Shown here piece by piece: positions 17,183 through 25,135 of a DNA stretch of 64,000 bases (position 1 is its first letter; every line of letters begins with the position of its first letter). Below the pieces are notes generated by a model. It did no database searches, had not been told where the DNA came from, and saw only the letters and a list, made by a program, of their open reading frames with translations. A program made the position numbers and the translations under genes. Source of the stretch: Streptomyces sp. NBC_01142 (GTDB taxonomy: Bacteria > Actinomycetota > Actinomycetes > Streptomycetales > Streptomycetaceae); contig NZ_JAPEOR010000002.1 in assembly GCF_026341125.1 (NCBI RefSeq), forward strand, positions 2,492,501-2,556,500, read 5' to 3'.

Positions 17183-18694
17183 ATGTGCAACGACGAACAC
17201 ATACAACACGCGATGGGCAGACGCGGACTGCTCGTGACGGGGGCGGCGGCCGCGCTTACGTTGGGCAGTGTGAGCTTCGCGCACGCCGCCCCGAGCAGCG
17301 GCGAACAGAGCAAGGTCGTACGCGGCACGCTGCCGCCCGGCTCCCCCGACTTCGTGTATCTGCCGGTCGAAGTCCCGCGCGGCGTCCGCGAGATCCACGT
17401 CGCGTACACCTATGAGCGGCCCGTCGTCCCGCCCGGCACCCAGGGCAACGCCCTCGACATCGGCATCTTCGACGAGCGCGGCACCGAGCTGGGCGGGGAG
17501 GGCTTCCGCGGCTGGTCGGGCGGGGCGCGTACGGAGTTCTTCATCCGCGCCGACGCCGCGACCCCGGGCTACATCCCGGGCCCGGTGCGTGCCGGGACCT
17601 GGAACATCGCGCTGGGCCCGTACACCGTCGCCCCGCAGGGCCTGGCGTACGAAGTCACCATCACGCTCCGGTACGGCGCCCCCGGCAAGACCCCCAGGGC
17701 GGTCTACCCGCCCGAGCGCGCGAAGGGCCGCGGCCGGGCCTGGTACCGGGGCGACTGCCATCTGCACTCCGTGTACTCGGACGGCCGCCGCGCCCCCGCC
17801 GAGATCGCGGCGGGCGCCCGCGCCGCCGGGCTGGACTTCATCAACACCTCCGAGCACAACACCCATTCCGCGCACTCCGCCTGGCAGGGGCTCTGGGGCG
17901 ACGACCTGCTCATCCTCACCGGCGAGGAGGTCACCACCCGCAACGGTCACATCGTCGCCATCGCCACCGACCCGGGCACCTTCGTCGACTGGCGCTACCG
18001 GGCCCGCGACAACCGCTTCGGCCACTACGCGCGCGAGATCCGCCGCGCGGGCGGCCTCGTCGTGCCCGCCCACCCGCACGCCACTTGCATCGGCTGCAAC
18101 TGGAAGTTCGGGTTCGGCGAGGCGGACGCGGTGGAGGTGTGGAACGGCCCGTACACCCCGGAGGACGAGATCGCCCTCGCGTCCTGGGACAACACACTTG
18201 TGGCAAGCGGACGTTCGGGGCGCAACTGGACCCCGGCGATGGGCAGCAGCGACGCCCACCGTGAGCCCCAGGTCATCGGCGCGCCGCAGACGGTCGTCCT
18301 CGCCGGCGATCTGACACGCGAAGCGATCGTCGCGGGCATCCGCGCGGGCCACAGCTATATCGCCGAGTCCTCCGCCGTCTCCCTCGCCTTCTCCGCCTCG
18401 GGCGGCCGTGGCCGGCACGCGGGCATCGGTGAACGCCTCCGCGTCGACGAGGACACTCCGGTGACGATCCGCCTGGAGGTCACGGGCGCCCCCGGCTGCA
18501 CGGCGCACTTCGTCACCGACCAGGGCACCCTGCATACGACCGCGCTCCCGGCGTCGGGCGCGGGCACGGTGGAGTGGCGTACGACTCCCGAGTACGCCAC
18601 CTACGTCCGCGCGGAGGTCCGACACGCGCCCACGGTGCCGGGGCTCCCGGGGCCGCCGGCGGCGCTCACCAATCCGGTGTTCCTGGGGGCCTAG
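17183..18694 (+). CDS. CehA/McbA-like metallohydrolase, PHP domain, exported
   Basis: 503 residues. The N-terminus has a twin-arginine-like signal (GRRGLLVTGAAAALTLG), with an Ala cleavage region near 36. A lectin-like beta domain (about 45-180) is followed by a PHP phosphoesterase: YRGDCHLHSVYSDGR, NTSEHNT, LTGEEVTTRNGHIVA, VPAHPHA and GSSDAH supply the metal-binding His/Asp residues. The family cleaves phosphoesters or carbamates in the periplasm-like space. The ATG at 17183 has GGGGAG upstream; the ATG at 17213 is closer to the signal. Confidence 0.9.
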   Translation: MCNDEHIQHAMGRRGLLVTGAAAALTLGSVSFAHAAPSSGEQSKVVRGTLPPGSPDFVYLPVEVPRGVREIHVAYTYERPVVPPGTQGNALDIGIFDERGTELGGEGFRGWSGGARTEFFIRADAATPGYIPGPVRAGTWNIALGPYTVAPQGLAYEVTITLRYGAPGKTPRAVYPPERAKGRGRAWYRGDCHLHSVYSDGRRAPAEIAAGARAAGLDFINTSEHNTHSAHSAWQGLWGDDLLILTGEEVTTRNGHIVAIATDPGTFVDWRYRARDNRFGHYAREIRRAGGLVVPAHPHATCIGCNWKFGFGEADAVEVWNGPYTPEDEIALASWDNTLVASGRSGRNWTPAMGSSDAHREPQVIGAPQTVVLAGDLTREAIVAGIRAGHSYIAESSAVSLAFSASGGRGRHAGIGERLRVDEDTPVTIRLEVTGAPGCTAHFVTDQGTLHTTALPASGAGTVEWRTTPEYATYVRAEVRHAPTVPGLPGPPAALTNPVFLGA

Positions 18695-19022
18695 ACACTG
18701 CGGGGCGCCTATGGCCCGATGCGGCCGAATATAGATGGATGCAGTCAGTTCGTCCGTGTACGGCCGCATCCAGGTTCTCACGTCTCGGTGGGCCCGCACC
18801 CAGTACGGCGCGACGTCCAAGGACCAAAGAACTCAGGGAGAGAACCTCCCCAACCCACCCCCAAGCCCCCGTCACCCACACGGGTGATCCGCTCCAACCT
18901 GACTGGCGCATATGCCATTTGGCGGTGCAGGCTCGGACTCGACAACCACACATACGACGGCCCCCGGCCGGGAGTGCAATCCCGATCGAGGGCCTGACCA
19001 CCAAGGAAGAGCAACCTTCCCG
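18695..19022. other. Intergenic stretch without a recognised gene
   Basis: About 330 bp between the PHP protein and the helix-turn-helix gene. I see no gene with a ribosome site. The presence of the next gene's promoter here is likely, but no consensus is obvious. Confidence 0.5.
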
Positions 19023-19889
19023 ATGACTGCGCAGCAGCTTAACGCGCCTCCGTGCGCTGCATCCAGCGTTCCCACATCCGGTGTGCGGCACATCAACCGT
19101 CGCCACCCGGACCGCTTCACCGTGGTCGGAAACCACCTCGCCCAGCACCGCGAACTCTCCCTCACGGCCATCGGTCTTGCCGTGCACATCCAGTCGCTGC
19201 CCGACGGCGCCAAGGTTTCGATCAAGGCGCTCGCCGAACGCTTTCCCGAGGGCGAGGTCCGCATCGCGGCCGCGCTGCGCGAGCTGGAGGCGCACGGCTA
19301 TCTCACCCGCACCCGCGAACGTATGCCGTCGGGGCGGGTGATCACCCGCACGGTCTCCTGCAACAACCCGCCTGCCATGCAGGCCGATTCAGCACAGGCG
19401 CAGCCGTTGCGATCGACGCCGACATCGGCATCATCACCACCACCATCACCATCATCACCACCGCCACCCGAGCTGCAGCCCTCGCGCCCTGCGCCCGTAC
19501 TGCCGCTCCTGCCGGTACCCGCAGCCCTCCTCGCCGACCTGCGACGCCACGATCCCCGGCTCCTCCTCGCCGAGCGGGACATCCACCGGCTTGCACCCGC
19601 TGTCGACACCTGGCTGCGACGCGGGATCGACTCCGAGGCGGTACGACGCACCCTCACCGCCGCGCTCCCCGCCGGGCCCATCCACCACCCGGCAGCATTC
19701 CTCGCCCACCGCCTCACGGTGATGCTGCCTCCACCGCCCCCGGCCGCCCCCGCCGCGCCCCGCCCGGAGCCTCTCCAGAACTGCGACCGCTGCGACCGCG
19801 CCTTCCGCGCGCCGGAACCGGGCCGCTGCCGCGACTGCCGCACACCGGCCGGGCGGGGCTCTCCTGACCCCCAGCCACAAGGAGCGTGA
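19023..19889 (+). CDS. Winged-helix protein with C-terminal zinc ribbon
   Basis: 288 residues. The N-terminal domain (about 35-105: LTAIGLAVHIQSLPDGAKVS, FPEGEVRIAAALRELEAHGY) is a winged helix like those of plasmid replication or phage regulators. A Pro/Ser-rich linker and a second helical part (LLLAERDIHRLAPAVDTWLR) follow. The end carries CDRCDRAF and CRDCRTP, a four-cysteine zinc ribbon. Such proteins are common in Streptomyces near integrative elements and toxin-antitoxin genes; the function is unknown. Confidence 0.8.
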   Translation: MTAQQLNAPPCAASSVPTSGVRHINRRHPDRFTVVGNHLAQHRELSLTAIGLAVHIQSLPDGAKVSIKALAERFPEGEVRIAAALRELEAHGYLTRTRERMPSGRVITRTVSCNNPPAMQADSAQAQPLRSTPTSASSPPPSPSSPPPPELQPSRPAPVLPLLPVPAALLADLRRHDPRLLLAERDIHRLAPAVDTWLRRGIDSEAVRRTLTAALPAGPIHHPAAFLAHRLTVMLPPPPPAAPAAPRPEPLQNCDRCDRAFRAPEPGRCRDCRTPAGRGSPDPQPQGA

Positions 19890-19900
19890 AGTGTACACTT
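19889..19900. promoter_or_regulatory. Palindromic operator with TGTACA core (YefM-type)
   Basis: AAGTGTACACTT is a perfect 12-bp palindrome. The TGTACA core is the known operator element of YefM-YoeB autoregulation. It ends 5 bp before the ATG at 19906 and covers the possible GTG start at 19891. Confidence 0.65.
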
Positions 19901-19905
19901 TTGCC

Positions 19906-20160
19906 ATGAACGAGACGCTGCCCATCACCGAAGCCCGCGCCCGGTTCGGCTCGCTCGTCCGCCGGGCCTCGCACGCCCGCGAGCGCATCACCATCACCGA
20001 CCACGGCCAGCCTGCGGCAGTGCTGATAAACCCGCAGGAGCTGGCCGACCTGGAGGACGCGCTGGCTCTCGCCGAGTACCGGGCAGAGCAGGCAGCCGGT
20101 ACGGTCATCGGCGTCCCCCACGAAGAAGTCCGCGCTCGACTGGGCCTGGGGCGTGAGTGA
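19906..20160 (+). CDS. Phd/YefM-type antitoxin
   Basis: 84 residues from the ATG at 19906 (MNETLPITEARARFGSLVRR). The fold ITITDHGQPAAVLINPQELA is the canonical YefM core; the helical C-terminus (LALAEYRAEQAAGTVIGVPH) binds the toxin. A GTG at 19891 has an AGGAG 6 bp upstream and would add five residues, but the operator covers it. The downstream toxin is interrupted, so this antitoxin is an orphan. Confidence 0.88.
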   Translation: MNETLPITEARARFGSLVRRASHARERITITDHGQPAAVLINPQELADLEDALALAEYRAEQAAGTVIGVPHEEVRARLGLGRE

Positions 20161-20303
20161 GCCATCAGGTCATCTGGCGGCTGCGGGCAACCGATACCGC
20201 GACGCGCTTCCTCAAGGACGACCCCGACGGCCTGCGGCAAGTCTTCGCCGCAGTCGATCTACCTCTGATCTTGTGCAGTGCTCCTCCGTTCAGGGGGAGG
20301 TGA
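20157..20303 (+). pseudogene. RelE-type toxin truncated by the IS200/IS605 insertion
   Basis: The GTG at 20157 overlaps the antitoxin stop. The frame reads SHQVIWRLRATDTATRFLKD, then DPDGLRQVFAAVDL. This is the first 38 or so residues of a RelE-type toxin. After about 20256 homology is lost and a stop comes at 20301. The missing half is not found beyond the right end of the IS, so DNA was also deleted. Confidence 0.8.
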
Positions 20304-20364
20304 GGCGCGTCCTTGACCGGGCGGCGCGGAGTGCCGTCGTGTCACTGCGGAGCAGGGAAGCCCC

Positions 20365-20721
20365 TCACGCGGGGCGCTGCTGATTCTGGATGTATTGGCG
20401 TACAACGGTCAGCGGTGCCCCGCCGCAGGAGCCGGCGGAGTACGAGCCGGACCAGAAGTGACCGCCCCACAGGTAACGGCGTACATGCGCGTCGTACTCC
20501 TGGCGCAGGTAGCGGGAGGAGACGCCTTTGAGGGAGTTGACCAGCTTCGAGAGCTGGACCTTGGGCGGGTAGTGCACAAGCAGGTGCACGTGGTCTTCTT
20601 CGCCGTTGAACTGCTTCAGATCGGCCTCGGAGTCTGTGCAGACCTCGCGCATGATCTCCTCGCACCTGGTCAGCATCTCGTCCGTGAAGGCTCTGCGCCG
20701 GTATGTGGTGACGAACACCAA
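20365..20721 (-). CDS. tnpA: IS200-type Y1 transposase TnpA, probably lacking its native start
   Basis: 118 residues from a TTG. The HUH motif is HVHLLVHYPP and the catalytic tyrosine is in VRQYIQNQ. In-frame homology extends upstream (WNPNPDVRTGRHVACNLHVH, to about 20787), but it is preceded by a stop, and no ATG or GTG is in frame there. An ATG lies one base out of phase. So the N-terminal strand is probably lost or depends on a rare start, and transposition activity is doubtful. Confidence 0.85.
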   Translation of the reverse strand: MVFVTTYRRRAFTDEMLTRCEEIMREVCTDSEADLKQFNGEEDHVHLLVHYPPKVQLSKLVNSLKGVSSRYLRQEYDAHVRRYLWGGHFWSGSYSAGSCGGAPLTVVRQYIQNQQRPA

Positions 20722-20817
20722 ATGGACGTGAAGGTTGCAGGCGACGTGACGGCCGGTGCGTACATCAGGATTCGGGTTCCATCATGGTGAAATAAGCCCA
20801 AATGATAGAGTGATCGC

Positions 20818-22101
20818 GTGCGCAGTGAACTCGCAGGGGAGAAGCGGCAGTTCGGGCACCGTGCCCGTCTGGCGCTGACGCCGGCGCAGATCCGGCTCGT
20901 GGATGATCAGGCGCACGCGGCGCGCACGATGTGGAACCTGCTGCACGACTGGTGGAAGATGCTCCCCAGGGAACAACGTTCCCTCGCCGCCGCCGATGCG
21001 GCGATACGGCAGGCCCGCAAAGAGATCGACTGGCTTGCGGTGCTCCCGGCGCAGGCCGCGCAGGCGGTATTGAAGACGTACCTCCAGGCATGGAAGAACT
21101 GCTGGGACGGCCGAGCGGATGAGCCGAACTTCAAGGCACGGTTCCGTACGGTGATGTCGGTGGACATCCCGCAGGGGCGGGACCTGAACATCACCCGCGT
21201 GCACCGTCGCTGGGGCATGGTCAACATTCCGAAGGCCGGCCGGGTCCGGTTCCGGTGGACCAAGGATCTCCCGGTCGGCAAGCGCGCCGACGCCGACAAC
21301 CGGATCACCGGGGCCAGGCTGGTCAAGGACGCCCTCGGCTGGCACATCGCCTTCCGCGTCCAGACCCTTCAGTCCAAGCCGGAGCCGCACCCCGGACCGG
21401 AAGTCGGCATCGACGTCGGCGTGACCGTCCCTCTCGCCCTCTCGGACGGGAAGACCTACGACCACGGCGAGTGGCTGACCGAGAAGGAACAGGCCGAGCT
21501 GCTCCGGCTGGAGCAGCGGGCCGCGCACCGCAAGACCTTCCGCAAGCGCGGGGAGAAGCCCTCCCGGCGCCTGCGGGCAACCTACGACCAGATCCAGGCG
21601 CTTCGTGCGAGAGCCAAGCGCAGGCACCTGGAATGGCAGCACCAGACCACCACCGACATCGCCAAGAAGTACGGCGCCGTCGTGGTGGAAGCACTCAGCA
21701 TCACGAACATGGTCAAGTCCGCCAAGGGCGCCATCGACCGGCCAGGGAAGAACGTCGCTCAGAAGTCCGGCCTGAACCGCTCCATCAGCCAGGAGGCATG
21801 GGGCCGTACGGTCGAGCTGCTGACGTACAAGGCAGCCCGTCATGGCGGCGCCGTGCACAAGGTTCCCGCTCCCGGAACCTCCCAGCGCTGCTCGGCCTGT
21901 GGTTTCACCACGCCAGGCAGCCGGGAGTGCCAGGCCACGTTCGTGTGCAAAAACCCTGACTGCGGCTGGTACGGCAACGCCGACCACAACGCGGCCCGGA
22001 ACGTCTTGCACCTGTACCGGATCGGCCTCGTGGCGATCCCGGCTGCCGGAAGGAGCAGTCGTCAGGCGCGGAAACGCGTCAAGCCCACCACCGCAAGGTA
22101 G
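20818..22101 (+). CDS. tnpB: TnpB, RNA-guided nuclease of the IS605 family
   Basis: 427 residues from a GTG. The RuvC residues are visible: GIDVGV (Asp), VVVEALSI (Glu) and YGNADHNAARN (Asp). The zinc finger is CSACGFTT with CKNPDCGW. The length is full, so the protein may be active. Members use an RNA from the 3' end of the gene and the element's right end to cut DNA next to a short motif. There is no frame interruption. Confidence 0.95.
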   Translation: MRSELAGEKRQFGHRARLALTPAQIRLVDDQAHAARTMWNLLHDWWKMLPREQRSLAAADAAIRQARKEIDWLAVLPAQAAQAVLKTYLQAWKNCWDGRADEPNFKARFRTVMSVDIPQGRDLNITRVHRRWGMVNIPKAGRVRFRWTKDLPVGKRADADNRITGARLVKDALGWHIAFRVQTLQSKPEPHPGPEVGIDVGVTVPLALSDGKTYDHGEWLTEKEQAELLRLEQRAAHRKTFRKRGEKPSRRLRATYDQIQALRARAKRRHLEWQHQTTTDIAKKYGAVVVEALSITNMVKSAKGAIDRPGKNVAQKSGLNRSISQEAWGRTVELLTYKAARHGGAVHKVPAPGTSQRCSACGFTTPGSRECQATFVCKNPDCGWYGNADHNAARNVLHLYRIGLVAIPAAGRSSRQARKRVKPTTAR

Positions 22102-22139
22102 GAGGGAATCTCCCGGCTTCAGCCGGGAGAGCACTTCAA
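21960..22139 (+). ncRNA. Predicted omega (reRNA) of TnpB
   Basis: By family knowledge the guide RNA scaffold covers the tnpB 3' end and the right-end hairpin (22109-22130). The guide would be the first bases after the element, from 22140 (TGGCTCAATCTGGTGC). The 5' boundary is a guess; only the hairpin and the element end are visible. Confidence 0.4.
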
Positions 22140-22232
22140 TGGCTCAATCTGGTGCTGTACACGCCCGTGTGTCTGGCGCTGGCGGCTGCCGCACTCCATG
22201 TGTCGAGGGGTCCGAGGGAGCGGAGTGAGTGA
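22140..22232 (+). pseudogene. 3' tail of a membrane protein cut by the IS
   Basis: Directly after the right end a frame reads WLNLVLYTPVCLALAAAALH, then VSRGPRERSE and TGA. It is one hydrophobic segment with an Arg-rich cytoplasmic end, typical of a membrane-protein C-terminus. Its stop overlaps the sigma-factor start at 22225, so the lost gene was probably coupled to the sigma factor. Confidence 0.55.
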
Positions 22233-22722
22233 CGACGTACAGCGGCTGGTGCGGGCCGCCCAGCGCGGCGACACCCTCGCGATGAACGATCTCCTCGACA
22301 TCCTCACGCCGTACGCGGGCCGCATCTGCACCCCGATCGCCCTGGCCGACGGCCCGGACGCCGTGCAGGAAACCCTGGTCGCCGTCTTTCGCGGGCTGCG
22401 CTCCCTGAAGGATCCGGCGGCGCTGTACGGGTGGGTGCGGGCGATCGCGTGCCGGGAGGCGGTCCGGGTGGCCCGCAGGTCGGCCCGTGCGGTGCCGGCC
22501 GAACTGACCACGCTGCCCCAGCGGGGCGATCCGCAGCTCGCCGCCGACATCGGGGACGTACTGACCCGGCTCTCGCCCGAGCACCGGGCCGTCCTTGTCC
22601 TGCGGGACATCGAGGGCTTCGACGAAGCGTCCGCGGCCGAGCTGCTCGGTCTGCGCGTCGGCACCGTCAAGTCGCGGCTGCACCGGGCCCGGGACTCCTT
22701 CAGGAAGGCGTGGTCGTCATGA
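22225..22722 (+). CDS. ECF-type RNA polymerase sigma factor
   Basis: 165 residues from a GTG with GGGAG upstream. Region 2 spans about 5-70 (LLDILTPYAGRICTPIALAD, AVQETLVAVFRGLRSL). Region 4 is DVLTRLSPEHRAVLVLRDIE through LLGLRVGTVKSRLHRARDSF. The linker is short. The gene before it is truncated by the IS, which may have removed its normal promoter or a membrane anti-sigma-like partner. It is coupled to the next gene by an ATGA. Confidence 0.9.
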   Translation: MSDDVQRLVRAAQRGDTLAMNDLLDILTPYAGRICTPIALADGPDAVQETLVAVFRGLRSLKDPAALYGWVRAIACREAVRVARRSARAVPAELTTLPQRGDPQLAADIGDVLTRLSPEHRAVLVLRDIEGFDEASAAELLGLRVGTVKSRLHRARDSFRKAWSS

Positions 22723-23195
22723 CCGTCAACTGGCCGACTGCCGACCTTGATTGCGTACGCCGGCTGTACGCACTGGCCGCGGGCGTGCGCGGTGCCCGCG
22801 TCAGCGAGCGGGAGATCGCCGCGCCGTTCGACGAGGTGTGGCCGCTGCTTGCCGACCTGGACGGCGAACTGGGCCGCCTGGTCCCGGACATGCGCCGCCT
22901 GCGGGTGGTCCGGGTGGACGGGGACCGTGTGGAGGCCGTCGCGCTCAGCCGCTTCGGCATGCGCGCCCGCTTCGACGGGGTGCGGCGTCCGGGCTGGATC
23001 TGGCTGCAGAGCCGTTTCGTACTGATCGCAGTGGCGGCCTCACCGGCGGGCAACGGCGCTGCGACCCGGGTGGCGTTCACCGGGGGCGTCCGCATCCCGG
23101 GCCGCGCGGCGCTGATCCCGGTGGGCGTTGGGCGAGCGGGCCGCCGGGTACTGGGGCGGCTCGCGACGCGCACGGATTCCGGGCGAAGCGGGTGA
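22719..23195 (+). CDS. SRPBCC-superfamily protein
   Basis: 158 residues, ATG overlapping the sigma-factor stop. The pattern SEREIAAPFDEVWPLLADLD, VDGDRVEAVALSRFGMRARF, then GWIWLQSRFVLIAVAAS and a C-terminal helix is that of the helix-grip (polyketide cyclase/START) fold, which binds hydrophobic ligands. It may sense or carry a ligand linked to the sigma factor. Confidence 0.75.
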   Translation: MTVNWPTADLDCVRRLYALAAGVRGARVSEREIAAPFDEVWPLLADLDGELGRLVPDMRRLRVVRVDGDRVEAVALSRFGMRARFDGVRRPGWIWLQSRFVLIAVAASPAGNGAATRVAFTGGVRIPGRAALIPVGVGRAGRRVLGRLATRTDSGRSG

Positions 23196-23257
23196 GGCCG
23201 CCGAACCGTCATGCCGTGGCTGTGGTGACCACCTCGTCCGGGCGCGCCACGTCGGGA

Positions 23258-23285
23258 GTCCCGCACGAAGAGGTTCGTGCGGGAC
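23258..23285. terminator. Bidirectional hairpin terminator
   Basis: Perfect 12-bp stem GTCCCGCACGAA / TTCGTGCGGGAC with a 4-nt loop, between the converging SRPBCC and permease genes. Confidence 0.8.
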
Positions 23286-23318
23286 CGGGCCCGGGCTGAT
23301 CACAGGCAGGCCCCCGGC

Positions 23319-24884
23319 TCAGTCGGCGACGACCAACGCCGGGGTCTCCTTCTTCAGCACCTCGCCCCGGAAGAACGCCGGGCTGCGGCGCTCCGTGATG
23401 AACATGAGCACCAGGCCGAGGAGCAGCAGGCCGACGCCGATCACGAAGACCGAGCCGACTCCGAGGACCGACGAGCCGCTGCCGTACGCCGGGTCCCACA
23501 TGTCGTACAGCGTCTTGCCGAAGACCGCGGTCAGCAGGACGCCGCCGAGGATCGGGCAGAAGCCCTTGTAGAGGAAGTCGCGGCCGGAGCGGAACAGGTC
23601 ACGGCGGAAGTACCAGGCGCAGGCGAACGCGGTGATCGAGTAGTAGAAGCAGATCATGAGGCCGAGCGCGTAGATCGTGTCGACCAGGACGTTCTCGCTG
23701 ACCAGGGTCATGACCGTGTAGAAGACGCCGGTCGCGATGCCCGCCATGACGGTGGCGCGGCCCGGGGTCTTGAAGCGCGGGTGGACCTTGGCGTACGAGG
23801 GCGGCAGGGCCTCGTACGTGGACATCGCCAGGACCGTGCGGGCGACCGGGATGAACGTGGTCTGCAGGCTGGCCGTGGCCGAGGCGAGGACGGCGATGAA
23901 GAGCAGGATGCCGAGGGCCGGGCCCATCACCGGACCGGCGAGGGCGGCGAAGACGTTGTCGGAGGTCTCCGGGTTGGCGAGGCCGAGGCCCTTGTCGCCG
24001 GAGCCGACGGCCATCTGGGCGGCTATGCCGGTGGCCAGGTAGGAGCCGACCAGGACGATCATCGCGATGAGGGCGGCGCGGCCGGGAGTCTTCTCGCTGC
24101 CGGTGGTCTCCTCGTTCGCGGTGAGGCAGGCGTCCCATCCCCAGTAGATGAAGATCGCCAGGGAGAGCCCGGCGGTGAAGGCCGAGAAGGACTCCACGGC
24201 GAAGGGGTTCATCCAGGACCAGGAGAAGTCGACGCCCGTGTCGAAGGAGCCGCTGCCCGCCTTCTGGAAGGCCATCACCACGAACAGGGCGAGGACCACG
24301 AGCTGAAGGCCGACCAGGGCGTACTGCACGCCCTTCGTGGCCGTCATGCCGCGGTAGCTGATGGCTGTCGCGACGGCGATGAGGAGGAGACAGGTGACGA
24401 TGTGGACGGCCTTGTTGTCGTCCAGGGCGGCGATCGATTCACTGCTCGTGATCTCGCCGGCCAGTAGCCAGAAGTACGAAGTGGCCACACCGGCCAGGTT
24501 CGAGAGCACGATGATCGTCGCGATGACGAGACCCCAGCCGCACATCCAGCCGATGCGCGGGCCGAACGCCTTCACCGTCCAGGTGAAGGAGGTGCCGCAG
24601 TCCGGCATGGCGCGGTTGAGCTCGCGGTAGGCGAAGGCGACCAGCAGCATCGGCAGGAAGCCGGCCAGGAAGACCGCGGGCATCTGGAGGCCGACCTCGC
24701 CGGCGGTGGAGCCGAGTGTCGAGGTCAGGCAGTAGACCGGGGCGACGGTGGAGATGCCGATGACGGCGCTGCCCATGAGGCCGACGGAATTGCCGCCGAG
24801 ACCCTTGTCGCGTACGCCGCCGTCGGTCGCGGCCCCGCCCCGTACCGTGTCTCCGGCCTGGGGCCGCGTTTCCGTCTGAGTCAT
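23319..24884 (-). CDS. APC-family amino acid permease
   Basis: 521 residues with about 12 to 14 membrane segments. The first helices show the APC signature (GSAVIGISTVAPVYCLTSTL and PDCGTSFTWTVKAFGPRIGW). It is a plasma-membrane importer for amino acids or polyamines. The ATG at 24884 (MTQTETRP) is preferred over a longer frame. The upstream 250 bp are AT-richer, as a promoter would be. The neighbouring dehydrogenase and D-aminoacylase suggest uptake for catabolism. Confidence 0.92.
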   Translation of the reverse strand: MTQTETRPQAGDTVRGGAATDGGVRDKGLGGNSVGLMGSAVIGISTVAPVYCLTSTLGSTAGEVGLQMPAVFLAGFLPMLLVAFAYRELNRAMPDCGTSFTWTVKAFGPRIGWMCGWGLVIATIIVLSNLAGVATSYFWLLAGEITSSESIAALDDNKAVHIVTCLLLIAVATAISYRGMTATKGVQYALVGLQLVVLALFVVMAFQKAGSGSFDTGVDFSWSWMNPFAVESFSAFTAGLSLAIFIYWGWDACLTANEETTGSEKTPGRAALIAMIVLVGSYLATGIAAQMAVGSGDKGLGLANPETSDNVFAALAGPVMGPALGILLFIAVLASATASLQTTFIPVARTVLAMSTYEALPPSYAKVHPRFKTPGRATVMAGIATGVFYTVMTLVSENVLVDTIYALGLMICFYYSITAFACAWYFRRDLFRSGRDFLYKGFCPILGGVLLTAVFGKTLYDMWDPAYGSGSSVLGVGSVFVIGVGLLLLGLVLMFITERRSPAFFRGEVLKKETPALVVAD

Positions 24885-25135
24885 GAAGAGGACGTTAAGT
24901 GCTGCGGTTTCCACATCCGGAGGTCGAAGGTCCGGCCACTTGATCCTTGAATTTCATGGCTCGAATCGAGGAACGGGCGATGAATGCAAGATCAAAATTG
25001 ATACACGCCTACCCATCGACAGGCGCAGCCTCACTTCTTCCGGGATGCGAGAACCGCAGCACCGCACCTTTTGTCCGATTTCAAAATTTCCCGAGGCTTT
25101 CCCGAGGCCTTCTTTCAGCCAGGCCGGACGGCCTT
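24885..25135. other. AT-richer promoter region with a duplicated 21-bp end
   Basis: This 250-bp gap holds the permease promoter. At its right side, TTTCAGCCAGGCCGGACGGCC (25113-25133) is repeated as a diverged tandem copy (25134-25154), which covers the last codons of the dehydrogenase gene. No gene is seen. Confidence 0.6.

Larger units (their letters stand above)
20256..22139. mobile_element. IS200/IS605-family element (divergent tnpA and tnpB)
   Basis: The left end is placed where the toxin homology stops (after GTCGAT, about 20256), with a subterminal hairpin CTCCTCC-gttca-GGGGGAG at 20281-20299. The right end is the hairpin TCTCCCGGC-ttca-GCCGGGAGA (22109-22130), followed by GCACTTCAA. 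tnpA is on the minus strand, tnpB on the plus strand. These elements have no inverted repeats and make no target duplication, as seen here. The exact left cut is inferred. Confidence 0.85.

Noticed and set aside
17123..18820. Minus-strand frame of 565 codons
   Set aside because: Antisense to the PHP-domain gene, with no domain and wrong codon pattern.
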